Source: Pseudomonadota bacterium (GTDB lineage: Bacteria; Bdellovibrionota; Bacteriovoracia; Bacteriovoracales; Bacteriovoracaceae). From it: a DNA stretch of 22,413 bases. Below, piece after piece: positions 16,357-22,413 of this stretch. The translations under genes and the position numbers were made by a program. Position 1 is the first letter of the stretch. Every line of letters starts with the position of its first letter. The notes under the pieces are model-generated. The model saw only the letters and a program-made list of their open reading frames with translations. It was not told the origin of the DNA and made no database searches. The stretch spans positions 1 through 22,413 of the forward strand of contig JAEYUK010000082.1 of assembly GCA_023432655.1 (NCBI GenBank). The letters run 5' to 3'.

Positions 16357-17489
16357 ACGTTAAGAAGTTTTGGATTAAGGGCCTTCCGTTTCCAGGCCTT
16401 AAAGTACTCTTCCAGATAAACCTGATTCATCCCTTTAAGCTTAACGTTTTGGAAATCAAAGATTTCAAATGAGCGGCTAAAAACAGCAAAGTCATACCTT
16501 TTATCACCGATCAACTGGAAAGCAGGAAAGAAAGCGCAAGGGATGAATTTAGCTCGCATCACACTCTCCAAAATTTTTGGACGATCAGAACGTACGATGA
16601 CTTCAATATAGCGGGCGCCAACTCCTCTAAGGAGTCTATTCGTTTCAAGGAAAAGATGACCATAGTCCTGATTGCTCGGCATTTTCCCTCCAACAACCAC
16701 ACAGTAGCCATCAACTTCAGAAAAGTAGCAAAAAACTTCAATCGATTGATCTGGGGATAAAATCATCAAATTCGGACGATGGAAGGGAAAGAATTCAAAT
16801 TTTAGAAGTTTTTCAGACTTTAATAAATCATAACGATAGGAAACGAATTTCTCAGACTTCACAACCTCCAGGTCACCGGCAGGAATCAGTTCCTTGGAGG
16901 GGCTATCCGGCACAATCGATTCAATGGGCTCAATTCCCAATTCATTTTGAACAACATTGTATAAGGACGCTAAGTCGTGATGGAGTTTGTATTGAGTATA
17001 TCGTTTCTCCAAAGCTTCCGGAGTAATAATCGCTGCTAAACAATGAGTTTCAAAATCATTTGTTCGATGAGCATTGGGAAAAATCCCAAGTTTTTTAAAA
17101 CCTAATTTTTCAGTAAGAGTTTGCGCAGCCTCATTAACTGTGCGGGTAGTAGAATAAAAAATGTCGACGCCTGCCGTATTTTCTTTGAGATAATTAATCC
17201 CATAAGACAGGAGTTCTTCCATCATTCCCTGTCCCCGGCACTCGACTCGAACGACAGCACCGAAAGCTTTGGCAATCCGATTTTCCTTATCGTAGACCGC
17301 CAGGACTGAACCAACGATTTCCTGTTTTGGGTTTTTAGTAACAAACCAAAAGCCCGCCTCGGAACGGATAAAATTCCGGATGAGATTGAAATCCTTCATC
17401 AAAGGCTCAGGATAAGAACCTTGATAGACATCAAAATAAAGTTGAGAAATCTGGAAAACATCTTCCTCAGTGGCCAATTGTACTTTCAT
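16353..17489 (-). CDS. GNAT-family acyltransferase, probably with two GNAT-like halves
   Basis: The 378-residue protein begins with a clear GNAT domain (about 1-150). GAVVRVECRGQGMMEELL (77-94) is the acetyl-CoA loop (RGQGMM) and EKLGFKKLGIFP (127-138) the closing strand-helix. The second half (about 225-350) has a similar strand pattern (YCVVVGGKMPS, ARYIEVIVRSD, AKFIPCAFFPAFQL) without the pyrophosphate loop, so it may be a degenerate second GNAT fold. It heads the operon with the LuxE-like and LuxC-ligase genes, overlapping the former as ATGA. It may transfer an acyl group related to that pathway, or acetylate its product; this is inference. The start has no Shine-Dalgarno but follows a -10-like box at 17502-17497. 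Confidence 0.82.
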   Translation of the reverse strand: MKVQLATEEDVFQISQLYFDVYQGSYPEPLMKDFNLIRNFIRSEAGFWFVTKNPKQEIVGSVLAVYDKENRIAKAFGAVVRVECRGQGMMEELLSYGINYLKENTAGVDIFYSTTRTVNEAAQTLTEKLGFKKLGIFPNAHRTNDFETHCLAAIITPEALEKRYTQYKLHHDLASLYNVVQNELGIEPIESIVPDSPSKELIPAGDLEVVKSEKFVSYRYDLLKSEKLLKFEFFPFHRPNLMILSPDQSIEVFCYFSEVDGYCVVVGGKMPSNQDYGHLFLETNRLLRGVGARYIEVIVRSDRPKILESVMRAKFIPCAFFPAFQLIGDKRYDFAVFSRSFEIFDFQNVKLKGMNQVYLEEYFKAWKRKALNPKLLNV

Positions 17490-17496
17490 GGGGCAG

Positions 17497-17524
17497 AGAC
17501 TACCATTCCCAGATTTCTGTACAA
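17497..17524 (-). promoter_or_regulatory. Promoter of the GNAT-LuxE-LuxC operon, predicted leaderless
   Basis: On the minus strand TTGTAC (17524-17519), a 16-base spacer and TAGTCT (17502-17497) end 7 bases before ATG 17489. The leader is CTGCCCC, with no Shine-Dalgarno. The boxes are weak. Confidence 0.35.
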
Positions 17525-17551
17525 GCGTACCTATTCCTTTTTACAAGGTAT

Positions 17552-17581
17552 TTGACGGCAAAAACCCAGAAAGTGTAACCT
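17552..17581 (+). promoter_or_regulatory. Candidate promoter of the AlkB-type gene
   Basis: TTGACG (17552-17557), an 18-base spacer and TAACCT (17576-17581) are followed 12 bases later by ATG 17594 with no Shine-Dalgarno, so the leader would be very short. The -10 is weak. It is divergent from the operon promoter within a 104-base gap. Confidence 0.35.
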
Positions 17582-17593
17582 CCCTCCACTGTT

Positions 17594-18418
17594 ATGAAGA
17601 ATATTCAGAATCCAATAGGTATCCATTACCAGTTTCCCTTTATTGATCGGAAAGAACGGGCCCAGCTCCTGGCCTGGCTGGAAACCCTGCACCCCTTATG
17701 GGAAATGCGTTTTTCTGAACATAATCCGCCTCCAGAAGGCGATGAACAACGCCCACTTCTGCGGCCGGTGTATTGGCTGGGAAATTGGCAATTTGCTTGT
17801 TTAGACTATTACCATCCCCCTAAAGGAATCCTCCACCGTTGCCTTAGGGCCGAGCCCTACCCTCCGCTTCTGCAAAAGATGGTAGACCGAATCGAATTCA
17901 TCACCAAAAAACGTTTCCCTAAAAGCTTTATTCCCGAAAAGTGGAAACTGAATACCTGTTTGATTAATTTCTATGGCGATAAAATGGAAGATGATAAATG
18001 GGTGGACCGTGCCCGGGTTGGTGAGCATAAAGATTTTGAACCAGGCCCAGTGGGCTCTCTCTCACTTGGAGACAGAGCGTTTTTTCAATTCGTAAACGGG
18101 AAATCGAGTCTTGGAGAAGAAAACATCGTCTATTCTCAATGGCTGGAAGACTCTTCTCTTCAAATTTTCGGAGGAGATAAATGGAAAACGAAAACCTTTC
18201 ACCGGGTTCAGCGAGTGGAGAATAAGCGTAAAGAAAAACTTGGACCCCAGATCAGTGGTTTCAACACCCGCCGGATCAATTTTACTTTCCGTTATGTGCC
18301 TGAGGAGCATATCTACCCTTTAGAGCAAATCCCCCTACCTCAGCGCCAGGACATTACCCCTTATCTAGAGACTCTGGCCCAGCACTCTCCTTACTTTAAA
18401 AAGCTCCTAAACTCCTGA
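17594..18418 (+). CDS. AlkB-type 2-oxoglutarate/Fe(II)-dependent dioxygenase
   Basis: AlkB enzymes oxidatively remove alkyl lesions from nucleic acids using Fe(II), 2-oxoglutarate and O2. The iron triad is visible as His145-x-Asp147 (GEHKDFEPGPVGSLSLGD) and His203 (TFHRVQ). RINFTFR at 227-233 gives the Arg-x-Asn-x3-Arg that binds 2-oxoglutarate, the same shape as RYNLTFR in E. coli AlkB. LNTCLINFYGD (119-129) is the usual N-terminal core strand. The 274-residue length and the long N-terminal part (1-118) differ from E. coli AlkB (about 216), so the substrate may differ. It stands alone on the plus strand, divergent from the LuxC-ligase operon. Alternatives are an RNA or protein demethylase of the same fold. 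Confidence 0.88.
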   Translation: MKNIQNPIGIHYQFPFIDRKERAQLLAWLETLHPLWEMRFSEHNPPPEGDEQRPLLRPVYWLGNWQFACLDYYHPPKGILHRCLRAEPYPPLLQKMVDRIEFITKKRFPKSFIPEKWKLNTCLINFYGDKMEDDKWVDRARVGEHKDFEPGPVGSLSLGDRAFFQFVNGKSSLGEENIVYSQWLEDSSLQIFGGDKWKTKTFHRVQRVENKRKEKLGPQISGFNTRRINFTFRYVPEEHIYPLEQIPLPQRQDITPYLETLAQHSPYFKKLLNS

Positions 18419-18512
18419 AACTTAAGTAAACGAACAAAAACACTCAAGTTTAAAAAATTCCTGACGAAAAGACTCTGAACACAAAAACAAGCTAGGAGAG
18501 GGTCTTACCTTC

Positions 18513-19676
18513 ATGTTGAAAGTACTTTTAGTACTTGTAGGGTTTTTCTGCACCCAAATTACCAGTTGGGCCGGGCCTTCCGAGGACTTACTCACTAATC
18601 TTCGTCAACGCATCCATGACCTCCCTTCGGGTTCAGGTTCCCTGATAAAGAGTTTCACCAACCATAGTCAAAGTTACATCTATGATCAGGCCCTTGCGAT
18701 TATTGCTTTCACAAAAGAAGGCGATAAAGTTCATGCGGAAAAATTACTTAAAGGCCTCGCGACTCTTCAGCAACCAGATGGTTCTCTTTATTTTTCTTAT
18801 TACCTGGATGGAAAGTCTCCTTATCCAATCGAAGGTGATAAACGCTTTGCCGGTGCTATTGCCTGGGTGGCCCTGGCGGCCACTCACTATCAACACAAAT
18901 TTAAGAGTAAAACTTACTTAGATTTTAATCGAAGGGTCTTGAGCTATCTGGAATCGCAAATGAGAGGGATTAAGATAAATGGAGTAACCACTAAGGCAGT
19001 AGTCTTCGCTCCTACAGACATCCCTGCGACCGACTGGAAAGAAAATGAGATTGCTGCCCTTGAGCATAACTTGGATGCTTATTCGGCTTTCACCCATTTC
19101 AACCGAGTTAATCAAGAGCAGAAGTGGGCCACCACCAGTCATGAATTACAATCATTCATTATCGCCCTATGGGATAAAAAGCATGATCACTTCTGGTCAG
19201 GGGCCAATATAAAGAATGGCGAAATTAATAAATCAGAATTCTATCTCGACAATCAAAGTTGGAGTTTACTCGCCTTAGATCAAAGCCTTTTAAAACATCT
19301 AAAACCCATTAAGGCCTTAAAGAAGAATTGCGACTCACTTTTTGTAAAACATGATGGTGTAGAAGGATTCATGGATTCTAAACCAACTCGTAGACCTGCC
19401 TCCCATAAATTCGTCTGGTCAGAAGGGACTTTGGGCCAGGTGCTTGCCATGAGTAAACTTGAGAAAATTCATAAAACAAAACTCACTTGCCAGGGAAAAA
19501 AATCGAGCGACTACCTGAAAAATATTTTCAAAATGAAAAAGTCTGATGGAGGCATAGCCTACTCTACCCCTACGCTAAACCCGGATTTCACTAACGCTTC
19601 TTCCGTCGCAGGAACCACCTGGCTTTATTTTGCCATAAGTGACTTTAACCCTTTCCATGTTGAAGGGTTAAATTAG
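18513..19676 (+). CDS. Secreted alpha/alpha-toroid protein, glycosidase-like
   Basis: A signal peptide (MLKVLLVLVGFFCTQITSWA) precedes a 367-residue mature region made of repeating helical hairpins with aromatic and acidic turns: YIYDQALAIIAF (55-66), FAGAIAWVALAA (112-123), EHNLDAYSAFTHF (184-196), DNQSWSLLALD (246-256), VWSEGTLGQVL (301-311) and SSVAGTTWLYFAISDFNPF (363-381). This resembles the six-hairpin (alpha/alpha) glycosidases and related toroid enzymes, but I cannot assign a family or name catalytic acids with confidence. AGGAGAGGG lies 11 or so bases before the ATG. It follows the AlkB-type gene by 94 bases on the same strand. Its TAG stop overlaps the opposing ABC-F stop by four bases. 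Confidence 0.75.
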   Translation: MLKVLLVLVGFFCTQITSWAGPSEDLLTNLRQRIHDLPSGSGSLIKSFTNHSQSYIYDQALAIIAFTKEGDKVHAEKLLKGLATLQQPDGSLYFSYYLDGKSPYPIEGDKRFAGAIAWVALAATHYQHKFKSKTYLDFNRRVLSYLESQMRGIKINGVTTKAVVFAPTDIPATDWKENEIAALEHNLDAYSAFTHFNRVNQEQKWATTSHELQSFIIALWDKKHDHFWSGANIKNGEINKSEFYLDNQSWSLLALDQSLLKHLKPIKALKKNCDSLFVKHDGVEGFMDSKPTRRPASHKFVWSEGTLGQVLAMSKLEKIHKTKLTCQGKKSSDYLKNIFKMKKSDGGIAYSTPTLNPDFTNASSVAGTTWLYFAISDFNPFHVEGLN

Positions 19677-21514
19677 ACTTCTAATTCTTTTAATTTTAAT
19701 TCATAACCTTGAAAAATTTCGTCATGATTTAAAGTGACTTCGGTGAGTTCTTCAAAAGCTTCGTCCACTCGTTTCTTAATAACACCCAGACGCTGGCCAT
19801 TTTCCTGAATCTTTTTAGAGTCTCCAGAACTTGCGAGTTCAATTAAAGAAGTCTCGAGTTTCTCCTGTTCGGATTCAAGCTTCACGATTTCTGCTTCAAG
19901 GGACTCCATTTTCTTTTTCAGAGGATTAAGTTCGCGCCCACGGGAGATGATCATCTCAGAGCGAAGGCGTTTCATCTCCTGACGATTAGGTTTTTCAATT
20001 GATTTAACAGGTACAGGAGCTGATCCCTCCTCATCTTCCCAACCAATCTTTTTCAAGAAGTCATCGTAAGTCTCAGGCAGGAACTCAACCTTGTCATGAT
20101 GAAAGACAATCAGCTTCTGGGCAACTTCACGAATCATCCCCTCACTATGGGTCACAATGATGACGGCCCCTGGGTAGTTTTGAAGTTCCATGGTCAAAGA
20201 CTCAACAGACTCCTGATCAAGGTGGTTGGTCGGTTCATCCAGAAGGAGGAGATTACTTGGCTTGGCCAGTAATTTTCCTAATAGGACTCGCGCCCGTTCT
20301 CCACCTGAGAGAACTTTAATTTTCTTCTTGGCCAGGTCTCCCGAAAACATCATGACTCCGGCTATGGATCTGGCCCGCTGCTGGCCCATTTGAGGATCAG
20401 CTGAAAGGATTTCTTCTTCAATCGTATTTTCCAGATTCAATCGATTTATATTCGTCTGCCCGAAGTGACCGATGAGGAGATTAACATTCTTATTAATCTC
20501 ACCTTGGTTTGGCTCAAGTTCTCCGGCGAGCAAATTAAGTAAAGTAGACTTCCCCTTACCATTCTTACCAATGATAGCGATTTTATCTCCACGAAGAACC
20601 GGGAAACTTAAATTTTTTATGAGTGACTGTTCAGTATAACCAAATGAAAGATCTTTGGCTTCCATCAGAACTTTACCAGGGCAATCCTGGTGGTTAAATT
20701 CGAAGTCGAGGCTCGCCATCATGCTCAAGGCTTCCATCTCAGGCATTTTTTCCAAAAGCTTTAACCTCGATTGGGCCTGGGCGGCTTTGGTCGCCTTGGC
20801 GCGGAAACGATTTACAAAATCCTCTAAGTCTTTTCGTTTTCGCTCTGTATTCTGGCGGGTTTTCTCGTATATTTCTTCTTCTACAAGAATCTGTTCAAAA
20901 TATTTGGTCGAGTCCCCTGGGATCTTCACTAATTTCTGTCGCCAGATGCCCATGGTATGAGTTGTCACTTCATCCATGAAACCACGATCGTGGGTGATGA
21001 TAATCATTTCACCTTTAAACTCTCGGAGGAATTTAGAAAGCCATCTCATGGAAACAATATCCAAATAGTTTGTTGGCTCATCCAATAAGAGACAGTCAGG
21101 CTCAGAGATCAAAACCTTCGCAAGATTTAAACGGATCTGATAGCCCCCGGAAAAATCCGAAGGAGGTCTGGTAAAATCACTGGATTTAAACCCCAGACCC
21201 ACAAGCATCTTTTCCACTTTGTATTGCTCGAAAGCAGCATTTTCACCTCTTAAAGCTGTGGCACACTCTTCAAGAATAGTCGGCTTATCAAAAACCAGAT
21301 GCTGCTTTAATGTACCAATCAGATAGTTTTTTGGAAAAACGACTTCACCCCGATCAGGAGATTCTTCTCCTAGAAGAATTTTAAATAAGGTGGTCTTTCC
21401 TGAGCCATTACGCCCAACAAGGCCAACCCTCTCCCCTTTTCCTAAGGTAAAAGTGACATCCTGAAATAAGACTTGTGTTCCAAAACCTTTTTCGAGACCT
21501 ACAACCTGAATCAT
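19673..21514 (-). CDS. ABC-F family ATPase (Uup/YheS-like)
   Basis: This soluble twin-ATPase of the translation-associated ABC-F class has 613 residues and no membrane segment. Domain 1 has Walker A GRNGSGKTT (34-42), signature FSGGYQ (121-126) and Walker B LLLDEPTNYLD (142-152) with Glu146. A charged linker (about 210-265) joins the halves. Domain 2 has Walker A GKNGKGKST (316-324), signature LSGGER (402-407) and Walker B LLLLDEPTNHLD (422-433) with Glu427. A C-terminal coiled coil (about 510-610) resembles that of Uup/YheS. Such proteins bind the ribosome E site or rescue stalled ribosomes; the exact member cannot be set by eye. Its ATG overlaps the stop of the upstream anchored protein (ATGA), so the two are probably cotranscribed. 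Confidence 0.92.
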   Translation of the reverse strand: MIQVVGLEKGFGTQVLFQDVTFTLGKGERVGLVGRNGSGKTTLFKILLGEESPDRGEVVFPKNYLIGTLKQHLVFDKPTILEECATALRGENAAFEQYKVEKMLVGLGFKSSDFTRPPSDFSGGYQIRLNLAKVLISEPDCLLLDEPTNYLDIVSMRWLSKFLREFKGEMIIITHDRGFMDEVTTHTMGIWRQKLVKIPGDSTKYFEQILVEEEIYEKTRQNTERKRKDLEDFVNRFRAKATKAAQAQSRLKLLEKMPEMEALSMMASLDFEFNHQDCPGKVLMEAKDLSFGYTEQSLIKNLSFPVLRGDKIAIIGKNGKGKSTLLNLLAGELEPNQGEINKNVNLLIGHFGQTNINRLNLENTIEEEILSADPQMGQQRARSIAGVMMFSGDLAKKKIKVLSGGERARVLLGKLLAKPSNLLLLDEPTNHLDQESVESLTMELQNYPGAVIIVTHSEGMIREVAQKLIVFHHDKVEFLPETYDDFLKKIGWEDEEGSAPVPVKSIEKPNRQEMKRLRSEMIISRGRELNPLKKKMESLEAEIVKLESEQEKLETSLIELASSGDSKKIQENGQRLGVIKKRVDEAFEELTEVTLNHDEIFQGYELKLKELEV

Positions 21515-22236
21515 GGTGAAACACCCTCATTATCGATAAAAGGCTCGGGTTCCGGAGGTGGTGCAATCTTATTAATTTCTAAACTTAAAACCAGTAGACA
21601 ATTATTTGCCAGGACTTTCGCCGTAGGCGGCACATCACTCTTTGCAAGAACTTCCTTTAAAGCATCTTCTCTATCGTAGTATTCTTTTAATTTTTCTTCT
21701 TCTGGAATATTAAAGCCAAATGTTGTCACGATGGTGCAGTTGGTATCCTTGCTTTTGGTATAGGACAGAATGAAATTCTCCATATCGATGTCCATCCAAA
21801 GGGCCCAGAATCTTTTAAGCATCTCCAAATTTTCTCCTTGGAGAATTTTACTCAGATCAAGAATAAAATTTACCACTTCCGTATTATTATTATGAAGAAG
21901 TTCCTGCCATCTGAAGACTTGCGCTTCCAAATCGCGATCTAGTTTATCTGTGAAGATAGTTGGATGGGCCTTAAAAATCTCCATCGCTTTTTCACGAACG
22001 CTCGGGTCAGGAGAAACCCGAAAACTTCCTAAGAGGGCCAGGTAAATTTCTCTGGGAGACTGCTGGAGATTTTCGTCTTTTGAGACCGGGATCAAAATTT
22101 CTTGAGGACGAGTTAAAGAAGCCTCAACCTCAGGAGGAGCAGGAGTTAATCTGGAAATCGCCTTTTCAATCTGGACAACAAAGAAGTCGATCCGGACAAG
22201 AATGATCACTATCGCCAAAACGACTATATATTTCAT
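21511..22236 (-). CDS. Membrane-anchored hypothetical protein
   Basis: The 241-residue protein starts with one hydrophobic helix (residues 3-22). A proline-rich linker (LTPAPPEVEASL) and a mainly helical domain with acidic and hydrophobic stretches follow; it ends in a proline/acid-rich tail (APPPEPEPFIDNEGVSP). The helical part may be a small repeat fold, but I recognise no family. It is probably anchored in the inner membrane. It overlaps the ABC-F gene downstream by four bases (ATGA) and is first in that pair. A -10-like TAAACT (22248-22243) lies 6 bases before its ATG with no Shine-Dalgarno, so its mRNA may be leaderless. Confidence 0.72.
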   Translation of the reverse strand: MKYIVVLAIVIILVRIDFFVVQIEKAISRLTPAPPEVEASLTRPQEILIPVSKDENLQQSPREIYLALLGSFRVSPDPSVREKAMEIFKAHPTIFTDKLDRDLEAQVFRWQELLHNNNTEVVNFILDLSKILQGENLEMLKRFWALWMDIDMENFILSYTKSKDTNCTIVTTFGFNIPEEEKLKEYYDREDALKEVLAKSDVPPTAKVLANNCLLVLSLEINKIAPPPEPEPFIDNEGVSP

Positions 22237-22264
22237 GACAAAAGTTTAATCCAAAACATATAAT
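22235..22264 (+). promoter_or_regulatory. Promoter of the right-edge gene, predicted leaderless
   Basis: ATGACA (22235-22240, 5 of 6 to consensus), an 18-base spacer and a perfect TATAAT (22259-22264) end 6 bases before ATG 22271. The -35 box overlaps the start codon of the divergent gene (22236-22234). Confidence 0.6.
22243..22248 (-). promoter_or_regulatory. -10-like box of the divergent anchored-protein gene
   Basis: TAAACT on the minus strand ends 6 bases before ATG 22236. No clear -35 is seen; the expected position would overlap the start codon of the opposite gene at 22271. Confidence 0.35.
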
Positions 22265-22270
22265 GTTACC

Positions 22271-22413
22271 ATGATTTCTCATTCCACTTTACTTCAATTT
22301 CTAAATCTCACTGACTGGGTCGTCTTTTTTGTAATCTTATTACTTACTTTTGCCTGTGTTTTCTGGGGTCAGTCCCTTAAGAATAAGCTATCAGAAGAAG
22401 ATAAGATGAGTAC
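22271..22413 (+). CDS. 5' part of a membrane protein, possibly a sodium:solute symporter
   Basis: An open frame of 47 codons runs from ATG 22271 to the window edge: a short polar start, then TDWVVFFVILLLTFACVFWG as a first transmembrane helix, then a charged loop (SLKNKLSEEDK). A 'LTDWVV...' opening followed by one helix and a basic loop recalls the N-terminus of the sodium:solute symporter (SSS) family, but so little is present that any polytopic membrane protein is possible. The gene is supported by a strong TATAAT promoter right in front of the ATG. Confidence 0.6.
   Translation, partial: MISHSTLLQFLNLTDWVVFFVILLLTFACVFWGQSLKNKLSEEDKMS

Noticed and set aside
12844-17489. A bioluminescence (lux) operon
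   Set aside because: No LuxA, LuxB or LuxD gene is present; only LuxC- and LuxE-like functions are seen.
20655-20960. Plus-strand open frame inside the ABC-F gene
   Set aside because: It lies opposite the conserved linker region of the ATPase and shows no protein features of its own.

Overview
The window looks like ordinary chromosome from a Gram-negative, envelope-rich, non-enteric bacterium of moderate GC. Many genes encode short exported, lipoprotein or inner-membrane-anchored proteins of no known family. The housekeeping genes (MtaB, HppA, ABC-F, glyoxalase I, TerC-family protein) are of bacterial type. The mix recalls predatory Bdellovibrionota of the Bacteriovorax/Peredibacter kind. 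That is an impression from gene content, not a phylogenetic result. There is no phage, transposon, CRISPR array or integrase, and no gene-free gap over 300 bases.

Layout. 1-207: a tRNA-Lys(UUU) cut by the left edge, divergent from mtaB. 208-4464 (+): mtaB, a PAS-only sensor, an exported HExxH protein and a small lipoprotein. 4461-5234 (-): a glycine-zipper lipoprotein followed by glyoxalase I. 5286-6032 (+): a TerC-family membrane protein, tail-to-tail with an orphan HipB/Y4mF-like regulator and, beyond it, a membrane-anchored ankyrin-like protein (both -). 7426-8319 (+): a putative envelope protein converging on hppA (-), with a strong terminator for hppA between them. 10587-11129 (+): a YkgJ-type Cys-cluster protein. 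11126-12765 (-): an exported HExxH protein coupled to a small anchored protein. 12844-17489 (-): a tight operon of GNAT protein, LuxE-like acyl-protein synthetase and a LuxC-adenylating-ligase fusion. 17594-19676 (+): an AlkB-type dioxygenase and a secreted alpha/alpha-toroid protein. 19673-22236 (-): an anchored protein coupled to an ABC-F ATPase. 22271-end (+): the start of a membrane protein, possibly a sodium:solute symporter.

The most interesting unit is the GNAT-LuxE-LuxC::ligase operon. It has the parts of a fatty-acid-reductase-like system (acid activation, acyl-Cys transfer, NADPH reduction to aldehyde), an extra adenylating domain fused to the reductase, and no luciferase genes. Two genome-style features also recur. 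Many genes without a Shine-Dalgarno have a -10-like TAnnnT hexamer ending 6-8 bases before the ATG, which predicts leaderless mRNAs. Three convergent gene pairs overlap by exactly four bases (TTAG or TTAA) that hold both stop codons.

The pyrophosphatase has residues expected of a K+-dependent and probably Na+-pumping enzyme. With a possible Na+ symporter at the right edge, this hints at some sodium-based energetics. All functions are read from motifs by eye; no search or alignment was run.
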